A DNA stretch of 64,000 nt from Enterobacter kobei (GTDB lineage: Bacteria > Pseudomonadota > Gammaproteobacteria > Enterobacterales > Enterobacteriaceae), in contig NZ_AP024590.1 of assembly GCF_018323985.1 (NCBI RefSeq), positions 3,720,001 to 3,784,000 of the forward strand. Direction: 5' to 3'. Under the pieces are notes generated by a model, which searched no databases, had not been told where the DNA came from, and saw nothing but the letters and a program-made list of their open reading frames with translations. Shown here piece after piece: positions 51,902-60,304 of this stretch; position 1 is the first letter of the stretch, and each line of letters starts with the position of its first letter. The position numbers were made by a program, and so were the translations under genes.

Positions 51902-53275
51902 ATGATGGAAGGTCAACAGCAGGGTGAAATGCTGAAGCGCGGCCTCAAAAACCGCCACATTCAGCTTATTGCGCTGGGTGGAGCTATCGGGACTGGCCTG
52001 TTTCTGGGCAGCGCGTCAGTCATCCAGTCCGCCGGGCCGGGAATTATTCTCGGCTATGCGATCGCAGGTTTTATCGCTTTTCTGATCATGCGTCAGTTGG
52101 GCGAGATGGTCGTAGAAGAGCCGGTAGCCGGCTCATTCAGCCATTTTGCCTATAAATACTGGGGCGGTTTCGCGGGTTTCGCGTCCGGCTGGAACTACTG
52201 GGTGCTGTACGTGCTGGTGGCCATGGCGGAACTGACCGCCGTCGGTAAATACATTCAGTTCTGGTGGCCAGAGATCCCGACCTGGGCGTCAGCGGCGGTG
52301 TTCTTCGTGGTGATCAACGCCATTAACCTTACTAACGTGAAAGTGTTTGGCGAGATGGAGTTCTGGTTCGCCATTATTAAAGTTATCGCGGTGGTGGCGA
52401 TGATCCTGTTCGGCGGCTGGCTGCTGTTCAGCGACAGCGCCGGTCCGCAGGCTACCGTGCGTAACCTGTGGGAACAAGGGGGCTTCCTGCCTAATGGCTT
52501 TACCGGGCTGGTGATGATGATGGCGATCATTATGTTCTCGTTCGGCGGTCTGGAACTGGTGGGTATCACCGCTGCCGAAGCTGATAACCCGCAGGTCAGC
52601 ATCCCGAAAGCCACCAACCAGGTGATTTACCGCATCCTGATCTTCTATGTGGGTTCACTGGCGGTGCTGCTGTCGTTGCTGCCGTGGACGCGCGTTACCG
52701 CTGACACCAGCCCGTTCGTGCTCATCTTCCATGAGCTGGGCGACACTTTCGTGGCGAATGCCCTGAACATCGTGGTGCTGACCGCCGCGCTGTCGGTGTA
52801 CAACAGCTGTGTGTACTGCAACAGCCGTATGCTGTTCGGCCTGGCGCAGCAGGGCAATGCCCCGAAAGCGCTGGCGAAAGTCGACAAGCGTGGCGTACCC
52901 ATTGCCACCATTCTCGTCTCCGCGCTCTTTACTGCACTGTGCGTGCTGATTAACTACCTGGCACCGGGCGAAGCCTTTGGTTTGCTGATGGCGCTGGTGG
53001 TCTCGGCACTGGTGATTAACTGGGCGATGATTAGCCTCGCGCACATGAAATTCCGCCGCGCGAAAGATTTGCAGGGCGTGAAAACGCGCTTCCCTGCCCT
53101 GTTCTATCCGCTGGGTAACTGGATCTGCCTGATCTTTATGGCTGCCGTGCTGGTCATCATGGCGATGACCCCGGGCATGGCGATCTCCGTCTGGCTGATC
53201 CCGGTGTGGATGGTCATCCTCGGCATTGGTTACTTCATTAAGCAGAAGAACCTGAAAACCGCCAAAGCGCATTAA
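51902..53275 (+). CDS. aroP: Aromatic amino acid transporter AroP
   Basis: Inner-membrane proton symporter for Phe, Tyr and Trp of the amino acid-polyamine-organocation (APC) superfamily. The 457-residue protein has 12 predicted helices. It starts with the family motif LKRGLKNRHIQLIALGGAIG (about 11-30), then GTGLFLGSA and the MVVEEPVAGSFSHFA segment. Sequence is near-identical to E. coli AroP over the full length. The first of two tandem-frame ATGs is used, as in E. coli. A hairpin follows the gene. Confidence 0.95.
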   Translation: MMEGQQQGEMLKRGLKNRHIQLIALGGAIGTGLFLGSASVIQSAGPGIILGYAIAGFIAFLIMRQLGEMVVEEPVAGSFSHFAYKYWGGFAGFASGWNYWVLYVLVAMAELTAVGKYIQFWWPEIPTWASAAVFFVVINAINLTNVKVFGEMEFWFAIIKVIAVVAMILFGGWLLFSDSAGPQATVRNLWEQGGFLPNGFTGLVMMMAIIMFSFGGLELVGITAAEADNPQVSIPKATNQVIYRILIFYVGSLAVLLSLLPWTRVTADTSPFVLIFHELGDTFVANALNIVVLTAALSVYNSCVYCNSRMLFGLAQQGNAPKALAKVDKRGVPIATILVSALFTALCVLINYLAPGEAFGLLMALVVSALVINWAMISLAHMKFRRAKDLQGVKTRFPALFYPLGNWICLIFMAAVLVIMAMTPGMAISVWLIPVWMVILGIGYFIKQKNLKTAKAH

Positions 53276-53293
53276 TCCTCCTGTTTATCCCCC

Positions 53294-53317
53294 CCCTCTC
53301 CCGCCGGGAGAGGGTTT
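53294..53317 (+). terminator. Hairpin after aroP (CCCTCTCCC family)
   Basis: CCCTCTCCC-GCC-GGGAGAGGG is a perfect 9-bp stem with a triloop, followed by TTT, 18 bases beyond the aroP stop. The stem is identical to those at 27074 and 32902 but lacks their outer CCTCACC arms. Confidence 0.6.
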
Positions 53318-53444
53318 CCCCTGTTACCTGGTTCACACTTTCCCGCGCATAGCTGTTTTATCCATGTCTTTAACGTAAACCTGCAACGCAAAAACCTCAG
53401 TGCGCGCGAATAATTCTCTCCATATCTCAACGGGAGAATTGTCG

Positions 53445-54839
53445 ATGGACAACGCGAAACTGTCAGTCAAAGAAAAGATCGGCTACGGAATGGGAGACGC
53501 CGGATGTAATATCATCTTTGGCGCTATCATGTTGTTTGTGAATTATTTCTATACGGACATATTTGGCCTTGCCCCGGCGCTGGTGGGCGTGTTGCTACTC
53601 TCAATCCGTGTTATTGATGCCGTAACTGACCCGATCATGGGGGCGCTGGCGGATCGCACCAAAAGCAAATATGGGCGATTTCGTCCATGGCTGTTATGGA
53701 TTGCCGTACCTTACGCGGTGTTCAGCGTGCTGATGTTTACCACGCCGGACTGGACCTATAACAGCAAAGTTATCTATGCCTTCATCACCTACTTCCTGCT
53801 GTCGCTGACCTATACCGCCATCAACATCCCTTATTGCTCTCTCGGCAGCGTTATCACCAACGATCCCAAAGAGCGCGTGGCCTGCCAGTCTTACCGTTTT
53901 GTGATGGTGGGGATCGCCACCCTGCTGCTCTCCCTGACGCTGCTGCCAATGGCTGAGTGGTTTGGCGGCGAAGATAAAGCCAAAGGCTACCAGATGGCGA
54001 TGACGGTGCTGGCCTTTATCGGCATGTGCATGTTCCTCTACTGCTTTGCAACGGTGCGCGAGCGTGTTAAGCCTGCCGTTCCTACCAATGATGATCTGAA
54101 AAAAGACTTTAAAGACGTCTGGAAAAACGACCAGTGGGTGCGCATTCTGCTGCTGACGCTGTGCAACGTCTGCCCGGGCTTCATCCGCATGGCGGCCACC
54201 ATGTATTACGTGACCTGGGTAATGGGGCAAAGCACCCATTTCGCTACGCTGTTTATCAGCCTCGGCGTAGTGGGCATGATGATCGGCAGCATGCTGGCGA
54301 AAGTGCTGACCGACCGCTGGTGTAAATTGCAGGTCTTCTTCTGGACCAACATCGTGCTGGCGATTTTCTCCGGCGGCTTCTACTTCCTGGATCCGCAGGC
54401 GACCACCCTTATCGTGGTGCTCTATTTCCTGCTCAATATCATTCATCAAATTCCCTCTCCACTGCACTGGTCGCTGATGGCGGATGTGGATGATTACGGC
54501 GAGTGGAAAACCGGTAAACGTATCACCGGCATCAGCTTCTCCGGTAATTTGTTCTTCCTGAAAGTGGGCCTGGCGGTTGCCGGGGCGATGGTCGGCTTCC
54601 TGCTCTCCTGGTATGGTTACGACGCGAGCGCGAAAGCGCAAAGCCCGAGCGCCATCAACGGCATCGTGCTGCTGTTCAGCATCATTCCTGGCCTGGGCTA
54701 CTTGATCACGGCGGGCGTGGTTCGCCTGCTGAAGGTCGACCGTGAAACCATGAAACAGATCCAGAGCGATCTGGAAAAACGCCGCGCTAACTATCGGGAA
54801 CTGAGCGAGACTGCTTCACATCACCCGGTTAAACCATAA
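53445..54839 (+). CDS. GPH-family sugar:cation symporter (YicJ/XynP-type)
   Basis: The 464-residue inner-membrane transporter of the glycoside-pentoside-hexuronide family has 12 predicted helices. The family signature lies between helices 2 and 3: IDAVTDPIMGALADRTKSKY followed by GRFRPW (about 50-76). The second signature, DVDDYGEWKTGKR (about 347-359), precedes helix 10. The start ATG at 53445 (MDNAKLSVKEKIGYG) has GGGAG upstream. The partner GH43 gene starts 10 bases after the stop, so the cargo is probably a xylo- or arabino-oligosaccharide (inference). The pair is absent from this site in E. coli K-12. Confidence 0.9.
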   Translation: MDNAKLSVKEKIGYGMGDAGCNIIFGAIMLFVNYFYTDIFGLAPALVGVLLLSIRVIDAVTDPIMGALADRTKSKYGRFRPWLLWIAVPYAVFSVLMFTTPDWTYNSKVIYAFITYFLLSLTYTAINIPYCSLGSVITNDPKERVACQSYRFVMVGIATLLLSLTLLPMAEWFGGEDKAKGYQMAMTVLAFIGMCMFLYCFATVRERVKPAVPTNDDLKKDFKDVWKNDQWVRILLLTLCNVCPGFIRMAATMYYVTWVMGQSTHFATLFISLGVVGMMIGSMLAKVLTDRWCKLQVFFWTNIVLAIFSGGFYFLDPQATTLIVVLYFLLNIIHQIPSPLHWSLMADVDDYGEWKTGKRITGISFSGNLFFLKVGLAVAGAMVGFLLSWYGYDASAKAQSPSAINGIVLLFSIIPGLGYLITAGVVRLLKVDRETMKQIQSDLEKRRANYRELSETASHHPVKP

Positions 54840-54849
54840 GGAAAGCCTG

Positions 54850-55800
54850 ATGAACACGTGGCCTAATCCCTTTATCGAACAACGCGCCGATCCCTTTATT
54901 CTGCGCCACGATAACGCTTACTACTTTGTCGCCTCGGTACCGGAATACGATCGGCTGGAAATCCGCCGCGCCAGCACGCTCGAAGGATTACGCGAGGCAC
55001 CCGCGACCGTGGTGTGGCGTAAACCCGCCAGCGGCCCGATGAGCCAGCTCATCTGGGCGCCGGAACTGCATCACCTTGATGGCAAGTGGTATCTCTACTT
55101 TGCTGCCACACACACTCACGATCTGGATGCACTGAATATGTTCCAGCACCGCATGTTCGTGCTGGAGTGCGCCGACGCCGATCCGCTGACCGGCCACTGG
55201 ACGGAAAAAGGGCAGATAAAAACGCAGTTTGACTCTTTCTGCCTGGATGCGACCACGTTTAACCATCAGGGTAAACAGTGGTATCTGTGGGCACAAAAAG
55301 ATCCGGCCATTGACGGCAACTCGAATCTGTATCTGGCAGAGCTGGAAAATCCGTGGACGCTTAAGGGCAGACCGGTGATGTTAAGCAAACCGGAGTTTGA
55401 CTGGGAATGTCGGGGCTTTAAGGTCAACGAAGGGCCGGCGGTGCTGTTCCATGGCGATCGGTTATTTGTCAGCTACTCCGCCAGCGCCACCGACGAAAAC
55501 TACTGCCTTGGCCTGTTGTGGATCGATATTCATGCCGACCCGCAGAACCCGGAAAACTGGCATAAATCACCGCAGCCGGTGTTTGTGACCAGCTATGAGA
55601 ATCGCCAGTACGGGCCTGGACATAACAGCTTTACGCAGACCCCGGATGGCGAAGACGTGCTGGTTTACCACGCGCGCAACTACACGGAGATCGAGGGCGA
55701 TCCGCTCTACGATCCGAACCGTCATACGCGTCTGAAAGTGATCCACTGGAAAGAGGACGGCATGCCGGACTTTGGGGTACCACCGGCGGACAGCAACTAG
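54850..55800 (+). CDS. Glycoside hydrolase family 43 enzyme (arabinofuranosidase/xylosidase-like)
   Basis: The 316-residue enzyme is predicted cytoplasmic because it lacks a signal peptide. It shows the GH43 five-bladed propeller pattern with a plausible catalytic triad: Asp14 (QRADPFIL, base), Asp133 (FCLDATTF, pKa modulator) and Glu194 (KVNEGPAV, acid). The repeated WYLYFAAT and WYLWAQK strands and the late YGPGHNSFTQTPDGEDVLVYH segment fit the family. Coupled to the GPH symporter gene. I cannot tell arabinofuranosidase from xylosidase activity; E. coli xylosidase XynB is much longer (about 536 residues). Confidence 0.88.
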   Translation: MNTWPNPFIEQRADPFILRHDNAYYFVASVPEYDRLEIRRASTLEGLREAPATVVWRKPASGPMSQLIWAPELHHLDGKWYLYFAATHTHDLDALNMFQHRMFVLECADADPLTGHWTEKGQIKTQFDSFCLDATTFNHQGKQWYLWAQKDPAIDGNSNLYLAELENPWTLKGRPVMLSKPEFDWECRGFKVNEGPAVLFHGDRLFVSYSASATDENYCLGLLWIDIHADPQNPENWHKSPQPVFVTSYENRQYGPGHNSFTQTPDGEDVLVYHARNYTEIEGDPLYDPNRHTRLKVIHWKEDGMPDFGVPPADSN

Positions 55801-55809
55801 TGCCTGATT

Positions 55810-55888
55810 GCCCGGCGGCGCTTCGCTTGCCGGGCCTACATGTATTGGTAAGTATCTGTAGGCCGGGTAAGCGAAGCGCCACCCGGCA
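55810..55888. repeat. BIME (REP pair) between the GH43 gene and ampE
   Basis: Inverted REP units GCCCGGCGGCGCTTCGCTTG and following, and GCCGGGTAAGCGAAGCGCCA and following, separated by about 25 A/T-rich bases, between convergent genes. The second unit resembles those at 2033 and 2080. Confidence 0.9.
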
Positions 55889-55900
55889 TCTTCTCGAAAA

Positions 55901-56755
55901 TTACACCAGCGTCCCGTAAATCGTCAGCAGCGCCACAACCACCACCACCACAAAGGACGTTTTCTTCGCCATGGAAACCGCCACTTTTGGCGTTTCGACG
56001 CGGTCCAGATGCGGCTCACGCGCCAGCGAATACTGCGCCAGGCGCGTTAATACCTGATACTGCGACGTGTGGCGATCGTAAAGCGACGCGAACCAGGCCG
56101 GAAGCGCCTTTTCACCGTGACCAATCAGCGCATACACCACGCCCACCAGCCGCGCCGGGATCCAGTCCAGCACATGCAGAATGGCATCAATGCCGGATTG
56201 ATGGCGCTGCGGCGGTGTCATATAACGCGCCAGCCATGACTGCCAGGCGCGTAAAAATGCATACCCTACCAGCGTCACCGGTCCCCAGGTACCGCCGACG
56301 ATAAACCAGAACAGCGGCGCGAGGTAAAACCGGAAGTTAATCCACAGCAGAGCATTTTGCAGTTCGCGCAGAAACTCGCGTTCATCGCAGTCCGGCGGTA
56401 CGCCATGGATCATCGTCAGTTCACTGGCCATGGCATCACGCGCGTGGGCATCGCCACGGGCGGCGGCCTTCAGATAGGCATGGTAGTGCAATCGCACCTT
56501 GCCCGCGCCGATACATAACAGCCCGAGCATGATCCACACCACCAGCAGCGGCACATTGAAAAACAGGCCATAAAGGGCGCGTAACACCAGAAAGGTTGCC
56601 AGCATCGCCAGCGCGGTCATTCCCAGCGTATGGAACATGGAAAAATGGCGGATGCGGCGGAACAGCACTTCAAGGCGGTGATCGAGCTGCCAGTGCTCGC
56701 CGAGTTTAAACAGACGCTCGGCAATCAAAACTAACAGCATGGTAAACAACGTCAT
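55901..56755 (-). CDS. ampE: Regulatory signalling protein AmpE
   Basis: Inner-membrane protein co-transcribed with ampD; proposed sensory role in beta-lactamase induction, not essential for it. The 284-residue product has hydrophobic segments at the start (MTLFTMLLVLIAERLF), about 47-90, about 150-168 and at the extreme C-terminus (TSFVVVVVVALLTIYGTLV). The start overlaps the ampD stop (ATGA, 56752-56755). It lies next to a REP pair. Confidence 0.95.
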   Translation of the reverse strand: MTLFTMLLVLIAERLFKLGEHWQLDHRLEVLFRRIRHFSMFHTLGMTALAMLATFLVLRALYGLFFNVPLLVVWIMLGLLCIGAGKVRLHYHAYLKAAARGDAHARDAMASELTMIHGVPPDCDEREFLRELQNALLWINFRFYLAPLFWFIVGGTWGPVTLVGYAFLRAWQSWLARYMTPPQRHQSGIDAILHVLDWIPARLVGVVYALIGHGEKALPAWFASLYDRHTSQYQVLTRLAQYSLAREPHLDRVETPKVAVSMAKKTSFVVVVVVALLTIYGTLV

Positions 56756-57315
56756 GTCATCTCCTTATCTGACGAGGGGGTGACCAGAGCACGAAATGTC
56801 GCCCAGTCAAAAGCCGGGCCGGGATCGGTTTTACGCTCAGGTGCAATATCGCTGTGCCCGGTTATATTGTCAGCAATCGCCGGATAAAGCCCGATCAAAG
56901 TTTTCGTCACCGCAGCCAGTTGCTGATATTGCGCCTCGGTATAGGGGATGGTGTCCGTTCCCTCAAGCTCAATGCCAATCGAAAAATCATTACACCGCTC
57001 GCGGCCCGCGTAGCGTGACACGCCCGCATGCCAGGCGCGTTTATCAAAAGGAACGTACTGCACAATTTCGCCATCGCGACGGATCAGGCAGTGTGCTGAC
57101 ACGCGCAGGTGGGCAATCTCAGCGAAGAAGGGATCGGCTTGCGGATCCAGCGTACCGGTGAACAGCGCATCAATCCATGGCCCGCCAAATTGTCCGGGCG
57201 GCAGGCTAATATTATGCACAACCAGTAACGAGGGGGTCTCATCGTCCGGGCGGCAATCATGGTGCGGTGAAGGCACATGACGCGCATCCACCAGCCAGCC
57301 CTTGTTTAACAGCAT
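56752..57315 (-). CDS. ampD: 1,6-anhydro-N-acetylmuramyl-L-alanine amidase AmpD
   Basis: Cytoplasmic zinc amidase that cleaves the peptide from anhydro-muropeptides during wall recycling. Loss of AmpD derepresses AmpC beta-lactamase in species carrying ampR-ampC. The 187-residue product has the zinc ligands His34 (VVHNISLPP), a second His in TGHSDIAP (about 154) and Asp in KTDPGPAFDW (about 164), and the catalytic Glu in GIELEGTD. The ATG at 57315 (MLLNKGWLVDARHVPSPHHD) matches homologues. No ampC or ampR lies in this window. Divergent from nadC. Confidence 0.96.
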   Translation of the reverse strand: MLLNKGWLVDARHVPSPHHDCRPDDETPSLLVVHNISLPPGQFGGPWIDALFTGTLDPQADPFFAEIAHLRVSAHCLIRRDGEIVQYVPFDKRAWHAGVSRYAGRERCNDFSIGIELEGTDTIPYTEAQYQQLAAVTKTLIGLYPAIADNITGHSDIAPERKTDPGPAFDWATFRALVTPSSDKEMT

Positions 57316-57403
57316 GCAGGATCTCCTAAGATATGGTGCTGATACACGGTTCAGAGTAGCATGTTTCAATCTTTTGATTCGTTACCCTTTTTGGAGTTTT
57401 ATC

Positions 57404-58297
57404 ATGCCGCCTCGCCGCTACAACCCCGACCATCGACGTGACGCGCTGTTAGAACGTATCAACCTCGACATCCCTGCTGCCGTGGCGCTTGCGCTGCGGG
57501 AAGATCTCGGTGGTGAGGTGGATGCGAACAATGATATTACCGCACAATTGTTGCCCGCAGACGACCGTTCCCATGCGGTGGTGATCACCCGTGAAGATGG
57601 CATTTTCTGCGGCAAACGCTGGGTTGAAGAAGTGTTTATTCAACTGGCTGGCGACGATGTCACGCTGACATGGCACGTCGCCGATGGCGATGCCATCACC
57701 GCGAATCAACCACTCTTTGAACTGGACGGCCCTTCCCGCGTGCTGCTGACCGGCGAGCGCACGGCGCTTAACTTTGTGCAGACGCTCTCCGGCGTCGCCA
57801 GCGTGGTCAGCCGCTATGTAGCGCTGCTGGCAGGCACCAAAACGCAGTTGCTGGACACGCGCAAAACCCTGCCGGGGCTGCGCACAGCGCTGAAATATGC
57901 CGTCCTGTGCGGCGGCGGCGCGAACCATCGCCTCGGGCTGTCGGATGCGTTTCTGATCAAAGAGAATCACATTATCGCCGCGGGCAGCGTACGTCAGGCC
58001 GTGGAAAAGGCCTTCTGGCTGCACCCTGACGTGCCGGTGGAAGTGGAAGTCGAAACGCTGGAAGAGCTGGATGACGCCCTGAAGGCCGGTGCCGACATCA
58101 TCATGCTCGACAACTTCGACACCGCCCAGATGCGTGAAGCGGTAAAACGCGCCAACGGTCAGGCGCGGCTGGAAGTGTCCGGCAACGTCACCGCAGAAAC
58201 CCTCCGCGAATTTGCCGATACCGGCGTGGATTACATCTCGGTGGGCGCACTGACCAAGCATGTGCAGGCGCTGGATCTGTCGATGCGTTTCCGCTGA
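57404..58297 (+). CDS. nadC: Nicotinate-nucleotide pyrophosphorylase (carboxylating)
   Basis: Converts quinolinate and PRPP to nicotinate mononucleotide in de novo NAD synthesis. The 297-residue product has the conserved LREDLGGEVDANNDITAQLL start region, the TRKTLPGLR motif (about 152-160), the LIKENHI lysine/histidine segment and ADIIMLDNF near the phosphate site. I chose the ATG at 57404 (MPPRRYNPDHRRD) for full agreement with E. coli; the frame is open for another 102 bases upstream. Followed by a strong terminator. Confidence 0.97.
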   Translation: MPPRRYNPDHRRDALLERINLDIPAAVALALREDLGGEVDANNDITAQLLPADDRSHAVVITREDGIFCGKRWVEEVFIQLAGDDVTLTWHVADGDAITANQPLFELDGPSRVLLTGERTALNFVQTLSGVASVVSRYVALLAGTKTQLLDTRKTLPGLRTALKYAVLCGGGANHRLGLSDAFLIKENHIIAAGSVRQAVEKAFWLHPDVPVEVEVETLEELDDALKAGADIIMLDNFDTAQMREAVKRANGQARLEVSGNVTAETLREFADTGVDYISVGALTKHVQALDLSMRFR

Positions 58298-58303
58298 AAC
58301 TTT

Positions 58304-58333
58304 TTGCCCGGCGCGATCCGCCGGGCAATTTTC
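58304..58333 (+). terminator. Intrinsic terminator of nadC
   Basis: TTGCCCGGCG-CGATC-CGCCGGGCAA is a perfect 10-bp stem followed by TTTTCC, 7 bases beyond the nadC stop. It may derive from a REP core. Confidence 0.88.
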
Positions 58334-58472
58334 CGTCGCCGATCGCATAAGCCGTGTCGGTTTATGCAACATGCACAACATCTTCTGAAGCCGTCTTCTC
58401 AGACGGATTTTATCCCCTCGCACCGCCCCGCCGTTACTGCCACAGTCGTTCCAGGTCATCAAGGAGCACACT

Positions 58473-58922
58473 ATGGACACGCAAAAAGGATTTACCTTAA
58501 TTGAGCTAATGGTGGTTATCGGCATCATTTCCATCCTCAGCGCCATCAGCATTCCCGCTTACCAGAATTACCTGCGCAAAGCGGCGTTAACGGACATGCT
58601 GCAAACCTTTATTCCCTACCGGACGGCCATTGAGCTGTGCGCTCTCGATCACGGCGGCGTTACGGTCTGTGACGGGGGCAGCAACGGCATTCCTTCCCCC
58701 ACTACCACGCGCTACGTCTCCGCCATGAGCGTGGTGAAAGGCGTCGTGGCGCTCACCGGGCAGGAGAGCCTGACCGGACTTGGCGTCACCCTTACGCCTC
58801 AGTGGAATAACAGCAGTGGCATGACGGGCTGGGATCGGCTGTGCACCGTGCAGGACGATGGCGCACTGAAACAGGCCTGCGAAGAGGTGTTTCGCTTCAG
58901 CGGTGAACAGGGGGCGAAATGA
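58473..58922 (+). CDS. ppdD: Type IV prepilin PpdD
   Basis: Major type IV pilin homologue. The 149-residue prepilin has the short leader MDTQKG and then the N-methylated FTLIELMVVIGIISILSAIS helix; prepilin peptidase cuts after Gly6, and Glu5 of the mature protein is present. The C-terminal globular domain has four cysteines (in ELCALDHG, TVCDGG, RLCTVQ and QACEEV), enough for two disulfides as in enterobacterial PpdD. AAGGAG precedes the ATG. The stop overlaps hofB (ATGA), giving a ppdD-hofB-hofC operon. Confidence 0.96.
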   Translation: MDTQKGFTLIELMVVIGIISILSAISIPAYQNYLRKAALTDMLQTFIPYRTAIELCALDHGGVTVCDGGSNGIPSPTTTRYVSAMSVVKGVVALTGQESLTGLGVTLTPQWNNSSGMTGWDRLCTVQDDGALKQACEEVFRFSGEQGAK

Positions 58923-60304
58923 AACAGGAACAGTTAATCGCCCTGTGTCAGCGCCACAACGCGCTGCTGCTGGAGAGCGACGATGAGCGCATCAGCATTG
59001 CCGTGCCGGGTGATGCTCCGGCAGATCTGCTGGCCGCGCTGCGCTTCGCCACCCAAAAGCGCATCGACATCGTATGCAGAACGCCGGAGGAGATGGAAAA
59101 ACAGCGGCAGCGTCTCTCGGCCCCGCATCTGTCCGTGGTGCCGCAGGACAGCGTCACGGCAACCGCCTTTCTCGATCACACTCTGCAACAGGCATTAACG
59201 CTACGGGCATCGGATATTCACTTTGAGCCGGGCGAGAGTGATTTTCGTATCCGTCTGCGGGTGGACGGCGTGCTGCATTCGCTGCCGCCGGTTTCACCGT
59301 CAATGGCGAATACCCTTGTGGCGCGTCTGAAAGTGCTGGGCAATCTGGACATTGCCGAGCGTCGCCTGCCGCAGGACGGGCAGTTCACCGTCACGCTCGG
59401 TAGCAAAGCCATTTCCTTTCGCATTGCCACCCTTCCCTGCCGCTACGGCGAAAAAGTCGTTCTGCGTCTGCTGCATCAGGTCAGTCAGGCTCTGGATCTG
59501 ACACAGCTCGGGATGCTACCGGAACAGCTGGCGCAATTTCAGACCGCCCTCAGCAAACCCCAGGGATTGCTGCTGGTGACCGGGCCAACCGGCAGCGGCA
59601 AAACGGTGACGCTCTACAGCGCCCTGCAATCACGCAACCGCGTTGAGGTGAATATTTGCAGCGTGGAAGATCCCATTGAGATCCCGCTGGCAGGGCTTAA
59701 CCAGACGCAGATCAATCCCCGTGCGGGGCTGAGCTTTCAGAGCGTACTGCGCGCACTGCTGCGGCAGGATCCGGATATCGTGATGGTCGGTGAGATCCGC
59801 GACGGCGAAACCGCAGAAATCGCCATTAAAGCCTCGCAGACCGGGCACCTGGTACTGTCGACGCTGCACACCAACTCCACCAGCGAAACCCTGACGCGCA
59901 TTCAGCAAATGGGCGTGGCGCCGTGGATGCTCGCCTCCGCGCTTTCGCTGGTGGTGGCGCAACGGCTGGTGCGCAAACTCTGCCCCCACTGTCGGTCAAA
60001 AACGCCGGGCGACACGCTGATCCCGACATCGCTGTGGCCGCGCCCGCTGCCACTGTGGCAGTCCACCGGCTGCGACCAGTGTTATCACGGCTTTTATGGT
60101 CGGGTCGCGCTGTTTGAAGTGCTGCCAGTGAATAAAGCGCTGCGTCATGCTATCGCCGCCGGGGATGCCGCCAGCGATATTCAGCGCAAAGCACGACAGG
60201 CGGGGATGACCACGCTGTTCGAGAGCGGCTGTCTGGCGGTCGAGCAGGGACTGACCACCCAGGAAGAGCTGCTACGCGTGCTGGGAATGCCCCATGCCGA
60301 TTAA
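58919..60304 (+). CDS. hofB: Type IV pilus assembly ATPase HofB (GspE/PilB family)
   Basis: Predicted cytoplasmic hexameric ATPase that drives pilin polymerisation. The 461-residue protein has a short N-terminal domain and the secretion ATPase core: Walker A GPTGSGKT (about 222-229), Asp box SVEDPIEIPL, Walker B RQDPDIVMVGEIRD and His box TGHLVLSTLHTN. A zinc-type pair CPHC and CDQC (about 357-383) follows. All catalytic motifs are intact, so the gene looks functional. Starts within the ppdD stop and overlaps hofC by 11 bases. Confidence 0.95.
   Translation: MKQEQLIALCQRHNALLLESDDERISIAVPGDAPADLLAALRFATQKRIDIVCRTPEEMEKQRQRLSAPHLSVVPQDSVTATAFLDHTLQQALTLRASDIHFEPGESDFRIRLRVDGVLHSLPPVSPSMANTLVARLKVLGNLDIAERRLPQDGQFTVTLGSKAISFRIATLPCRYGEKVVLRLLHQVSQALDLTQLGMLPEQLAQFQTALSKPQGLLLVTGPTGSGKTVTLYSALQSRNRVEVNICSVEDPIEIPLAGLNQTQINPRAGLSFQSVLRALLRQDPDIVMVGEIRDGETAEIAIKASQTGHLVLSTLHTNSTSETLTRIQQMGVAPWMLASALSLVVAQRLVRKLCPHCRSKTPGDTLIPTSLWPRPLPLWQSTGCDQCYHGFYGRVALFEVLPVNKALRHAIAAGDAASDIQRKARQAGMTTLFESGCLAVEQGLTTQEELLRVLGMPHAD

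Noticed and set aside
57449..58552. 367-codon minus-strand open frame over nadC
   Set aside because: It crosses the whole of nadC, its terminator and the ppdD start; an antisense shadow.
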